Source of the DNA: Nitrososphaerales archaeon
GTDB lineage: Archaea; Thermoproteota; Nitrososphaeria; Nitrososphaerales; JACPRH01
Direction of reading: 5' to 3'
DNA: 43,732 nucleotides
Assembly (NCBI GenBank): GCA_030754585.1
Contig: JASMAB010000003.1
Location: 1 to 43,732, forward strand
Below the pieces are notes generated by a model. That model ran no database searches. It saw only the letters and a list, made by a program, of their open reading frames with translations, and was not told the origin of the DNA. Position numbers and translations under genes: made by a program. The stretch's first letter is position 1. The number at the start of each line of letters is the position of its first letter. Shown here in pieces: positions 25,702-33,045 of this stretch.

Positions 25702-26312
25702 TTTTCGCACAAGTAAAGGTTGGGCATATGGAAAATTTTAGCTACATAATTGGTGATGATAAAACTCATTTGGGAGTGATAATTGATCCTGGTTTCGATA
25801 CAGAAAAGATTCTCAATAAAGCATTTCAGATGAAACTAACGATAAAATACTTGATAGATACTCATGAACATCCTGACCATATTTCTGGAAATATAGATCT
25901 TTCAGAAAAAACTGGAGCTAAGATAGTAGCACATAAGGATGCAAAAATAAAAAAAGACTTGGTAGTCAAAGATGAAGAAATTATCAGTATTGGAGAAACG
26001 AATATCAAAGTGTTACATACACCGGGTCATTCACCAGGAAGCATTTGTTTATTAGTAGATAACAAACTTATCACAGGAGACACACTCTTCGTCGGAGAAT
26101 GTGGAAGAATAGATCTTCCAGGTGGAAATGCAGAAGATCTTTATCACAGCTTTTTTGATAAGATATTAAATATAAGTGATAATGTTGAGGTCTATCCTGG
26201 ACATGATTATGGTCTTAAACCATTTTCTTCCATAGGATTTGAGAGGAAACATAACTATGTCTTAAGACCTAGAACGAAAGAAGAGTTTGTTAGGTTTATG
26301 AAAAACCCTTAA
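25698..26312 (+). CDS. Metallo-beta-lactamase-fold hydrolase (glyoxalase II / persulfide dioxygenase-like)
   Basis: 204 residues. The metal-binding motif THEHPDHISG (THxHxDH), then HTPGHSPGSICLL, TGDTLF with VGECGRIDLPGG, and the final YPGHDYG give all expected His and Asp ligands. VGxCGRxDxxGG is typical of the ETHE1/GloB-like branch. Substrate is unknown. The TTG start overlaps the nnrE stop (TTGA), indicating translational coupling with NAD(P)HX repair. It converges with the small basic gene on the other strand. Confidence 0.88.
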   Translation: MIFAQVKVGHMENFSYIIGDDKTHLGVIIDPGFDTEKILNKAFQMKLTIKYLIDTHEHPDHISGNIDLSEKTGAKIVAHKDAKIKKDLVVKDEEIISIGETNIKVLHTPGHSPGSICLLVDNKLITGDTLFVGECGRIDLPGGNAEDLYHSFFDKILNISDNVEVYPGHDYGLKPFSSIGFERKHNYVLRPRTKEEFVRFMKNP

Positions 26313-26602
26313 TCAGATTTGTTCTAAAGTAAATGTGAATCTTGCACCTTCAAACTCAGTTGTTCCAACTCTTTCCCAATTAACCTTAAATGTTTTACTT
26401 ACCTGCTTACCTTTCACTATTACTTTTCTGGGCAATCCTTTGAATAGTTGTTCCACCTTCTGTTTATCTTTAGTTACTAGTAAGCTTCGTCTCCTTTTCA
26501 TAAAATATTTAGTGGCCACGCTCTTATGTTCGTATCCTTCTATGGGGATCTCTTCATCTCCTATATCTAAAAAAAACTGTCTTTTAGAGAATTTGAATGC
26601 AC
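26313..26602 (-). pseudogene. Small basic protein, apparently frameshifted at a T8 run
   Basis: A coding-like frame (stop at 26313) reads back through KRRRSLLVTKDKQKVEQLFK, TKYFM and FFLDIGDEEIPIEGYEHKS to a run of eight T on the minus strand (26567-26574 region), but has no start codon except GTG at 26519, which drops about 18 good residues. In another frame GTG at 26602 opens MHSNSLKDSFF and stops just after the T run. One extra T, or slippage there, joins them into an about 96-residue protein. It may be intact by transcriptional slippage, a recent frameshift or a sequencing error. No family is recognised; the visible 68-residue C-terminal part alone could also be the gene. Confidence 0.5.
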
Positions 26603-26690
26603 CTTAATTTAATAAACATCATAATTGATTAATTGCTACAGTATCCATATAAAGGATTTCAAAAACTCGGTTATTTGACTTGAGGAAATT

Positions 26691-27278
26691 TTGAAAACAC
26701 TGCTTGTCAACAATTATCTTACAAAACCCTCTAAAATTATTAGATTACAACAAGAAATTTCTAGAATAACAGATGATAGCCCCAAAGTTCTTCATGTTTC
26801 AAATGCAGAGGGCTTTAACGTAGAAAAGTTTAATGCAGTAGTTTTGAGCGGTGGAGAAGCACCACTAAATTGGCCTGAAGTAATTGAAACCTATTCTAAA
26901 GTAGCTTCTTGGATAAGGAAGATTAGAAAACCAATTCTTGGAATATGTTTTGGGCATCAATTACTTGGTTTTGCATTTGGTGGAAGAGTAGCACGGTTTA
27001 ACAGAAAATTTGAAGGATACCAGGAAATAAATATTTTAAATCATGATAATATATTTCGGGATCTACCTGATAGAATAAAGGTATATATGTCAAATAAACG
27101 AGTGGTAGTCAAAGTTATGCAGGACTTTGAGCTATTGGCCAAAGGTTCAGCGTATCAAGTTGAAGCATTCAAACATAAAAATCATAATGTTTTTGGCGTC
27201 CAATTTCACCCTGAATATTATTCTAAAGATTTTTCTCATGGGAAAAAAATATTGGAAAACTTTTTTGAAATAGTGTAA
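26691..27278 (+). CDS. Class I glutamine amidotransferase, GuaA-subunit-like
   Basis: 195 residues. GICFGHQ with nucleophile C86, and HPE with H173 and E175, complete the catalytic triad; AVVLSGGEAP forms the oxyanion region. It resembles the separate amidotransferase subunit of archaeal GMP synthase in length and end pattern (VFGVQFHPEYY). However, the GuaA-typical W(A/M)SHxD segment reads YMSNKRV, and no ATP-pyrophosphatase subunit lies nearby. It may be GuaAA or a paralogue with another ammonia acceptor. TTG start with GAGG about five bases upstream. Confidence 0.75.
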   Translation: MKTLLVNNYLTKPSKIIRLQQEISRITDDSPKVLHVSNAEGFNVEKFNAVVLSGGEAPLNWPEVIETYSKVASWIRKIRKPILGICFGHQLLGFAFGGRVARFNRKFEGYQEINILNHDNIFRDLPDRIKVYMSNKRVVVKVMQDFELLAKGSAYQVEAFKHKNHNVFGVQFHPEYYSKDFSHGKKILENFFEIV

Positions 27279-27323
27279 CCCTTCAGATTAGTTCTTATTT
27301 AGACGAGTTCTGTTGTTCATACC

Positions 27324-27704
27324 TTGTCAAAACGTGTGATTATCAAGCAAGATGTTGTAGATGGATTGCTAAGCTACTGTCGTAACTTTCATCCTAGAGA
27401 AGCTATACTTCTAGTAAGAGGGAAGAAATTGAAGGATGAGATCCAGATTAATGCCCTGATGATTCCACCACTCCCTGTTCATAGTGAAACATTCACATCG
27501 TTCCCAATTCATATGCTACCAATAGACCCATCAATACTTGGAACAGCTCATTCTCATCCTAACGGAGTACTAAGACCTTCTTTAGAGGACCTTAACAATT
27601 ATTTTGGGAGAGTTATGTTAATAATTGGGTTTCCTTATATGAGTAAAAATGATATTTCGGTATTTGATCGAGAAGGCAATAGAGCAGTATTCACCGTGAT
27701 ATAG
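27324..27704 (+). CDS. JAMM/MPN+ metalloprotease (Rpn11-like)
   Basis: 126 residues, a bare MPN domain. The complete JAMM zinc site is present: E26, then H76-S-H78-P, S86 and D89 (HxHx7SxxD). Such archaeal proteins cleave ubiquitin-like SAMP conjugates or process sulfur-carrier proteins. It has no extra domain and no ubiquitin-like gene beside it. The TTG start at 27324 lies about 25 bases after TCTTATTTAG, consistent with a leaderless mRNA. Substrate is inference. Confidence 0.88.
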   Translation: MSKRVIIKQDVVDGLLSYCRNFHPREAILLVRGKKLKDEIQINALMIPPLPVHSETFTSFPIHMLPIDPSILGTAHSHPNGVLRPSLEDLNNYFGRVMLIIGFPYMSKNDISVFDREGNRAVFTVI

Positions 27705-27706
27705 AC

Positions 27707-27770
27707 AAAAAAAACACTGTTGTAGTTAAATAAAAACCCCAGAAAAAATATGTTAATACGGATATAAAAA
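27707..27770 (-). terminator. Serial T-run terminator after mptA
   Basis: On the minus strand, directly after the mptA stop, four T runs follow one another (27766-27770, 27743-27748, 27732-27736 and T8 at 27707-27714). Repeated U tracts are typical archaeal termination signals. The plus-strand JAMM gene ends at its edge. Confidence 0.6.
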
Positions 27771-27774
27771 TAGG

Positions 27775-28491
27775 TTATAGGTCATCATTTTCTTGTCTAC
27801 TCCAATAAGCTGTTGCATCATGGAGGTGAATAGACTCAAAAGATCTAACTTCTATTGAGATAGCAATCGAGAAACTCGTCAAACATTCTCTAACAACATC
27901 CTCCGCAAATTTAGGTTTAGATTGTGCCTCTTGAATCTTTTCTCCCTCATCTTCACGCTTGAGATGTGCTTTTGGGATAGTAGAGAAGCATGCACCCATT
28001 TTCTTTGCAACATTATCAAAGTCCTGGATTTTTCGGCTTACCATTTTTAATGTTAATTCAGCTCTTTGCATATGCCCTATCCCTACCATCACTTTACTGC
28101 ATGGGCAGGCAGTTATTCCTGTGCGTCTAAAGATGTATTGAATACTTCCTTTCTCGCGCATCTTGATAGTTATGGGAATAAATTGATCTTGATATGAATA
28201 CTGGATTTCACAAATGATTCTACAACCCGGTTGTGTTCTGTTCACATCTTTACAAATGTCTTTCATCGAATATTCTATTCGTTCATTTTCGCTATTCCTC
28301 TGAATAGCAGATACTAACCTACTCATATGAACACCACGTCGATTTTGGGTGGGAACAAGAACCGAATAAGTGATAGGTATCTTCCAACCATTTCCTTTAT
28401 GCATATGTATCAAATTACTTACACCGCCTAAGACGTTAACTTCAGCATATTCTTCATGAACATCTGGTGGCTCTACTTTTCTTATCTCCAT
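27775..28491 (-). CDS. mptA: GTP cyclohydrolase MptA/FolE2 (type IB)
   Basis: 238 residues. RRGVHMSRL (active-site loop), GITACPCSKVM with the metal-binding Cys, and the GHMQRAEL segment identify the FolE2/MptA family, which opens GTP towards pterins (methanopterin-type or 7-deazaguanine/archaeosine pathways). The start is ATG at 28491; a TTG two codons upstream is out of register with the TATA-like AATTCATATTTC at 28507-28518, which points to 28491. The 224-base gap up to the aldehyde oxidoreductase holds only AT-rich DNA and a weak 6-bp dyad (28569-28574/28595-28600). Confidence 0.93.
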   Translation of the reverse strand: MEIRKVEPPDVHEEYAEVNVLGGVSNLIHMHKGNGWKIPITYSVLVPTQNRRGVHMSRLVSAIQRNSENERIEYSMKDICKDVNRTQPGCRIICEIQYSYQDQFIPITIKMREKGSIQYIFRRTGITACPCSKVMVGIGHMQRAELTLKMVSRKIQDFDNVAKKMGACFSTIPKAHLKREDEGEKIQEAQSKPKFAEDVVRECLTSFSIAISIEVRSFESIHLHDATAYWSRQENDDL

Positions 28492-28721
28492 TTTCAAAGC
28501 TATCTTGAAATATGAATTCCTTAGCTTATTAAGTTCTAACCAAGAACCATAAATCGTGGGATATACCTTTGGGTGATAAATAATTGTTGCGTAAACCCAA
28601 TGAGTGTTGTAAAGGGATTACCAGAAAAAAAATAAATTCAGTAATTAACTAATTATATTATTACAGCAAATAAATCAATATCATCAAGTAGTTAATTTAA
28701 TGAATTTTATTGAAAAAGAGA

Positions 28722-30734
28722 TTATACATCTAGAGTATCTGCAACATCTTTAAGATCCAATTCTTCTAATTTAGCTCTAGTAGGTATACCTGTCTTGGGA
28801 TCCCAACCTACATATGCATAAAAGTCATCTTTCACTTTCTCCCAAGCTGTTCTGTCGATAGGGTTTCCTCGTTTATCCGGATGATTAAAATAATATTCGT
28901 TGAATGTATCATTTTCGCGTCGTCTACCCATCCTGACCATAATCGCTCTTTCAAGATTTACAATCCGAGATGCATCCTTCATAAGATCATCAATTGTTTT
29001 TTCTATTCCAGTGGCAGCTGAAAATACCTGAGCTTCGATAGTTAGATCACTGACCTTATGTTCATCTCCTTCATCATCTTCCGCAAAAAATGGGTCTACC
29101 TTTAGAATTGGGAAGAACCAATCGCAGAAACCTATTGAATCATTCATGCATCCACGATTATATGAAATTGATGCAGCTTGCGCTTTGCCATCATAATTGA
29201 AGGGGTTTGCTGCCTCTGCTGTACCGTAAATATGTTCTGAAAGTTCTGTTGAACCGAAAGGCACCCGAGTGAAACTGGCATTGGAATATGGATCTCTCGA
29301 ACCCATAGCCCACATCAACTGCCCAATAGGATTTGGAAAGCCTGTCGGATCAGCTGGACCCTTGGGGTTTCCTATGTAAAACCAATGCTGTCTCTGTCCA
29401 TGTGCCACAAATCTTTCTTCATAGAGTTCCCATACTCTATTACCAAATTTCTCTTTAAGTTTTTGTGCTGCTCTATGCGTTCCTTCAGCCAAAAGCTCCC
29501 CAAACTCTCCTTCACGATAAGCTATCATCCCAAAGAGCTTATCAGCAAACTCTTTACTCCCCATATCTTCAATTTTGGGAATTCCAGTATTCGCCTCAAA
29601 TTCTGCCTGAGTTGATCCAAAGATTTTCTCCTTCCAGCAAGCCCAAAGCCAAGAAAGAATACCCATCAATTCAAAAGAATTAATGGCTAACTCATCCGCC
29701 AACCTTACTCCGTACCAGGCAGTTTCGCCTTGTTCCCTACCAGCGAAGTCAGGATGGGGAGGTGCAACAGGCCCTATACCTTCCCAGTTATTATACATCT
29801 GAAGCTGAACACACTGAGCTTGTCCAGGAGGACTGCCTGGCACATCAAAAAATCCTCTACAGGCAACTTGACAACCAAAGCAAGAATCTGTTCGCTTAAC
29901 AAACCCAGTTAATATTGATGGATTACCACCATATATTCCACCTGGCCCACCAAATGGAGGGATAACTGGAAACGCTTTATACCGAAGCATTTTACGTATT
30001 TTGTATACAGTTTCCATCATTCTTTGCGGATCCGCTGCTTTTACTGCACCTGTACCCCTTACCGAAATTGCTTTCAGATTCTTGGAGCCCATAACACCGC
30101 CGAATCCTCCTTGACCTGCACAGTCACCTGAATCATGCATGATACAAGCTATTCTACTACTATTTTCTCCAGCAGGACCTATTATCACAGATCTAATATT
30201 TATAGCATCATATCTTCCTGTTTCAGGTTTTTCGCCCATATCTGGAAAAGAACCTTCTGCCGCAATATCTGCAGCCAACTTCTTCTGCCCCCCTATGGCA
30301 TTTAAGCCCCAATAATTACTTGCATTTCTTATTTCTACGGATTCATCACGTATCAATAGGTATACTGGTCGACTTGCTTTTCCATGAACGATAACACCAT
30401 CATATCCGGCAAACTTAAGCTCTGCACCCCAATGCCCACCTATAGCAGATGATGAAGGATACTCATAAGGATGAGAAGGAGAAAGTGCACCAATATTCCA
30501 TCTTCCATTCATGGGAGAATTTGTACCAGTCAATGCACTAGGAGCAAATATTAACCTGTTTTCTGGGTCAAAAGCTTTTGTTCCTTCAGGTACATCATCC
30601 CATATCACTTTTGCTTCTAAGCCTCGTCCTCCTAGAAAATTTGGAAAGTATTTATCAGAAGGAACTCTAGTAATTTTTTCAGATGTGAGATCCACATCTA
30701 GAACTTCTCCAACCCAGCTATGCCAATCTGCCAT
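28722..30734 (-). CDS. Aldehyde ferredoxin oxidoreductase family (tungsten/molybdenum-pterin enzyme)
   Basis: 670 residues. The N-terminal domain has the AOR hallmark SALTGTNSPMNGRWNIG and AIGGHWGAELKFAGYDG that holds the bis-pterin; domains 2-3 carry the 4Fe-4S ligands CFGCQVAC (C285, C288, C292) and, in DSIGFC, the fourth Cys (about 536). It would oxidise aldehydes or reduce acids with ferredoxin in the cytosol. AOR, FOR and GOR subfamilies cannot be told apart here; it is longer than the about 605 residues of classical AOR. It stands alone between terminators, with its own strong TATA box, and no cofactor or ferredoxin gene is adjacent. Confidence 0.93.
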   Translation of the reverse strand: MADWHSWVGEVLDVDLTSEKITRVPSDKYFPNFLGGRGLEAKVIWDDVPEGTKAFDPENRLIFAPSALTGTNSPMNGRWNIGALSPSHPYEYPSSSAIGGHWGAELKFAGYDGVIVHGKASRPVYLLIRDESVEIRNASNYWGLNAIGGQKKLAADIAAEGSFPDMGEKPETGRYDAINIRSVIIGPAGENSSRIACIMHDSGDCAGQGGFGGVMGSKNLKAISVRGTGAVKAADPQRMMETVYKIRKMLRYKAFPVIPPFGGPGGIYGGNPSILTGFVKRTDSCFGCQVACRGFFDVPGSPPGQAQCVQLQMYNNWEGIGPVAPPHPDFAGREQGETAWYGVRLADELAINSFELMGILSWLWACWKEKIFGSTQAEFEANTGIPKIEDMGSKEFADKLFGMIAYREGEFGELLAEGTHRAAQKLKEKFGNRVWELYEERFVAHGQRQHWFYIGNPKGPADPTGFPNPIGQLMWAMGSRDPYSNASFTRVPFGSTELSEHIYGTAEAANPFNYDGKAQAASISYNRGCMNDSIGFCDWFFPILKVDPFFAEDDEGDEHKVSDLTIEAQVFSAATGIEKTIDDLMKDASRIVNLERAIMVRMGRRRENDTFNEYYFNHPDKRGNPIDRTAWEKVKDDFYAYVGWDPKTGIPTRAKLEELDLKDVADTLDV

Positions 30735-30773
30735 AAAAAAATCTCACTTTGATACTATTGAGTTTAATTATCG

Positions 30774-30786
30774 GCTATATAAAAGA
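30774..30786 (-). promoter_or_regulatory. Strong TATA box of the aldehyde oxidoreductase gene
   Basis: The minus strand reads CTTTTATATAGCC, the best TATA match in this part of the window, about 45 bases before the ATG. Initiation about 25 bases on would leave a leader of roughly 20 bases with a GTGAG ribosome site, so this gene is leadered and probably well expressed. Confidence 0.6.
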
Positions 30787-30854
30787 TATCATATAGTGAA
30801 ATTTGGTAAAACACGATATAACCGAGCACACTTAATTACTCTTAAATCAGCTGA

Positions 30855-31562
30855 TTGTTAGGTTATGGAGATTTGTTGTACATCCTGTTTGCGCTTCTAG
30901 CTGCCACTGCGGATATCTTAAGCGGAGCACTTGCCTTACATCCAAGGTTTAGGGAAATAAGTAAAAGGTATGCTGTAGCATTAGCTTCAGGAATAGTTGT
31001 TTCAGCTGCATTTCTGGAGCTTCTTCCAGCAAGTGATTTACAAAATAATGCTATCTTTGTTGTTCTAGGGTTTTTCACATTTTATCTTGTTGAGAAAATC
31101 ATAATGTTACATACCTGTGGTGAAGAGGAGTGTGAATCTCACACAATGGGTTGGACAGCAGTAGCAGGAATGGCGTCAGATAATTTAATTGATGGTGTAG
31201 GTATTGCCATAGCTTACTTAACAGATCCCGCATTTGGATTGATAATCACATTAGCTGTTGTCGTTCATGAAATTCCTCAAGGGATGGCATCTACTGTTTT
31301 AATGTTGAAAGCAGGATATAATAACAGAAGAATATTGACAATATTAGCCTTCGCTGGTGCAGCTTATCCGATCGGAGCACTACTCTCAACATTTGTCCCT
31401 TCAGACCTCTATGTGATAATTATTGCATTTGTTGCTGGAGATTTCATCTATATAGGAGCTGCAGATCTTCTAGGTGAAGCACACAGACGGTTCAACTACA
31501 AAGTAGTAATTGCAACAATACTAGGTGCAATATTTTTTGTATTAGTTGAAACACTGATATAG
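30855..31562 (+). CDS. ZIP-family divalent metal transporter
   Basis: 235 residues with seven or eight hydrophobic segments (for example 5-22, 38-60, 66-84, 128-150, 160-180, 195-213, 216-235). The two metal-binding helices are recognisable: DNLIDGVGIAIAYL and VVHEIPQGMAST. In most ZIPs the first motif starts with His (HNxxDG or HSxxDG) and the second reads HEIPEG; here they read DNLIDG and HEIPQG. A CGEEECESH loop near 100 could bind metal. It probably imports zinc, iron or another divalent ion. The TTG start at 30855 is the only good one. Confidence 0.85.
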   Translation: MLGYGDLLYILFALLAATADILSGALALHPRFREISKRYAVALASGIVVSAAFLELLPASDLQNNAIFVVLGFFTFYLVEKIIMLHTCGEEECESHTMGWTAVAGMASDNLIDGVGIAIAYLTDPAFGLIITLAVVVHEIPQGMASTVLMLKAGYNNRRILTILAFAGAAYPIGALLSTFVPSDLYVIIIAFVAGDFIYIGAADLLGEAHRRFNYKVVIATILGAIFFVLVETLI

Positions 31563-31566
31563 ATTC

Positions 31567-31593
31567 AATGACAGTGTCTTTTTAACCGTCATT
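31567..31593 (+). terminator. Hairpin after the ZIP gene
   Basis: AATGAC (31567-31572) pairs with GTCATT (31588-31593), and the loop contains TTTTT. It lies five bases after the stop codon and just before the tRNA-Gly gene. Either terminator or processing hairpin. Confidence 0.35.
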
Positions 31594-31611
31594 CATTATA
31601 AAACAAGGAAG

Positions 31612-31686
31612 GCGGTCGTCGTCCAGTCTGGTCTAGGACATCAGCTTCCCAAGCTGGTAACCCGGGTTCAAATCCCGGCGACCGCA
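31612..31686 (+). tRNA. tRNA-Gly (anticodon CCC)
   Basis: 75 bases. Acceptor GCGGTCG/CGACCGC with A73; D arm GTCC/GGAC; anticodon arm TCAGC-TTCCCAA-GCTGG with CCC at 34-36; T arm CCGGG-TTCAAAT-CCCGG. CCA is not encoded. A TATA-like CATTATAAAAC (31594-31604) precedes it. It reads GGG codons. No intron. Confidence 0.97.
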
Positions 31687-31738
31687 TCTGAACAATTTTA
31701 CAAACATTTAACTCGAAGAGTTCATCAGTACAACCTGA

Positions 31739-31812
31739 GCGGTCGTCGTCCAGTCTGGTTAAGACACTAGCTTGCCAAGTTAGCAACCCGGGTTCAAATC
31801 CCGGCGACCGCA
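31739..31812 (+). tRNA. tRNA-Gly (anticodon GCC)
   Basis: 74 bases. Acceptor, T arm and most of the D arm are identical to the upstream tRNA-Gly(CCC), so the pair arose by duplication; the anticodon arm is CTAGC-TTGCCAA-GTTAG with GCC at 34-36 and one G-U pair. It reads GGC and GGU. The next three bases are CCA, so the 3' end is encoded, unlike its neighbour. Confidence 0.97.
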
Positions 31813-31833
31813 CCATTTTATCAAAAAAAATGG
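31813..31833. terminator. Hairpin with T8 between convergent tRNA genes
   Basis: CCATTTT (31813-31819) pairs with AAAATGG (31827-31833). On the minus strand a run of eight T (31823-31830) falls inside, so it can stop transcription coming from the tRNA-Ser/cbf5 side; on the plus strand the first arm contains the tRNA-Gly CCA end. Confidence 0.5.
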
Positions 31834-31902
31834 TAAATCAACAAGAAATCTAGATTGGGTCTATAATTCAAATTCTTTTCTGTTACCTTTTTTGAAATTT
31901 GG

Positions 31903-32016
31903 CGCCGGGGGTGGGATTTGAACCCACGAGACCATTACGGTCACAGGCTCACCAGCTTTGTTTCCAGGCTTAAGCTCTAAAAGGATCTGCGCCCTACCAA
32001 GCTAGGCGACCCCGGC
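31903..32016 (-). tRNA. Class II tRNA with intervening sequences, best read as tRNA-Ser(GGA)
   Basis: Acceptor GCCGGGG/CCCCGGC, D arm GCC...GGC, T arm GTGGG-TTCAAAT-CCCAC, a long variable arm GACC-GTAAT-GGTC, G73 (the archaeal serine discriminator) and an encoded CCA at 31902-31900. The anticodon region is too long. Removing 17 bases (31970-31986, after position 29) and 12 bases (31950-31961, after position 37) gives a perfect stem CAGGC/GCCTG around CTGGAAA, anticodon GGA, and an 85-base tRNA. A single intron at 37/38 gives no acceptable stem or U33. Exact splice sites are inferred; no clean bulge-helix-bulge was found. The 5' 15 bases overlap the end of cbf5. Confidence 0.75.
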
Positions 32017-33045
32017 ATCTGATGTTTTCTTGATCTTCCAGAGTCTGGGGTAAGTGTCCTGCATCATTATTACTCTTCTGGTTTTAGCCACTAATCCTTT
32101 TTTGCATTCTTCAATTTCAATTGCAGACATTATTGCCTCTCCTATTGCAACTATCTCCATCTTTAATGTATACAAGGCAATAGTGTCACCTTTACGTAAG
32201 TCTGGTGATACTTGGAGAACACCTGGGACTGCCAGCTGAGCTCCGTGGCAAATAGCAGATACTGCAGAGTCTCGGATGACTATCTTTTTTAATGATGACA
32301 CCATTTTTTCAACTGGTTGAATTAGGCTAATTAATTTATCTTCAGACTTGTTTTCCTTCCACTCATATACTGCATCATACAAATCATGCATTCTAACTAA
32401 TCCATCCGCTTCTTTTAGATTGCTTACCTTAGTTCTTCTTAGCTCTATCATCGTTGCTCCTGGGCCTAGAACTTCACCAATATCGTATACGAGCTTACGT
32501 ATGTATGTCCCAGCTTGACAAAGAACCCTAAAGAGGATGAGTTGCCTCTTATTCTCAAGGATATCTAATTCATATATCCATCTTCGTCTAGTTTGCCTCT
32601 TCACAGCAGATTTTTGTGGTGGTCGTTGAAATATTTCTCCTCTGAATTTCTCGAATACTTGCTCCAATTTTATTTTGTCTACATCACTATGAATCCTAGC
32701 TAATCCAACATATTCTTTGGGCCCCAATAATAATACAGATAATGCTTTAGTAGCTTGCCCAAGACCAATTGGAAGTAGGCCTGTAACAGCTGGGTCGAGT
32801 GTACCACTATGTCCTGCCTTATCCTCCTTAAGCATCTTTCTAACCCAGGCCACAACTTCATGGCTTGTAGGCCCAGCAGGTTTGTCAAGCGGTATGAATC
32901 CATAATCTAAGATATTATCCAATGTTCTTTTTTCAGGGTATATTCCATATTCTTCACTAGTTTCCTCATAATCAATTATCAGTAGCTCCTCTTTTATTGA
33001 GGATGATTTAGATGAAATATTGAGATGATTTGAGGACAATTTCAA
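32002..33045 (-). CDS. cbf5: H/ACA RNP pseudouridine synthase Cbf5 (dyskerin/TruB family)
   Basis: 347 residues. GFIPLDKPAGPTSHEVVAW, the catalytic GHSGTLDPAVTGLLP (Asp in GTLDP), QRPPQKSAVKR and AGTYIRKLVYDIG are the TruB/Cbf5 core; a C-terminal PUA domain follows (GAQLAVPGVLQVSPDLRKGD). It makes pseudouridine guided by H/ACA RNAs, or alone at tRNA U55. The TTG start at 33045 (or 33039) overlaps cmk by up to 38 bases; no later start exists before the conserved region. The stop codon lies inside the tRNA-Ser gene that follows on the same strand. Confidence 0.95.
   Translation of the reverse strand: MKLSSNHLNISSKSSSIKEELLIIDYEETSEEYGIYPEKRTLDNILDYGFIPLDKPAGPTSHEVVAWVRKMLKEDKAGHSGTLDPAVTGLLPIGLGQATKALSVLLLGPKEYVGLARIHSDVDKIKLEQVFEKFRGEIFQRPPQKSAVKRQTRRRWIYELDILENKRQLILFRVLCQAGTYIRKLVYDIGEVLGPGATMIELRRTKVSNLKEADGLVRMHDLYDAVYEWKENKSEDKLISLIQPVEKMVSSLKKIVIRDSAVSAICHGAQLAVPGVLQVSPDLRKGDTIALYTLKMEIVAIGEAIMSAIEIEECKKGLVAKTRRVIMMQDTYPRLWKIKKTSDAGVA

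Noticed and set aside
28569-28600. 6-bp dyad TTGGGT...ACCCAA between mptA and the aldehyde oxidoreductase gene as a riboswitch or operator
   Set aside because: The stem is short and the loop is 20 bases; no conserved structure or suitable position could be recognised.
31589-31816. 75-codon minus-strand frame with an internal repeat (RSPGFEPGL)
   Set aside because: The repeat is the T arm of two duplicated tRNA-Gly genes read backwards, a well-known false protein.
31903-32016. Single canonical intron (37/38) or a tRNA-Leu/Thr/Lys identity for the interrupted tRNA
   Set aside because: No reading frame of the loop gives U33 with a pairing anticodon stem; G73 and the long variable arm fit serine, and only the two-gap model gives a perfect stem.
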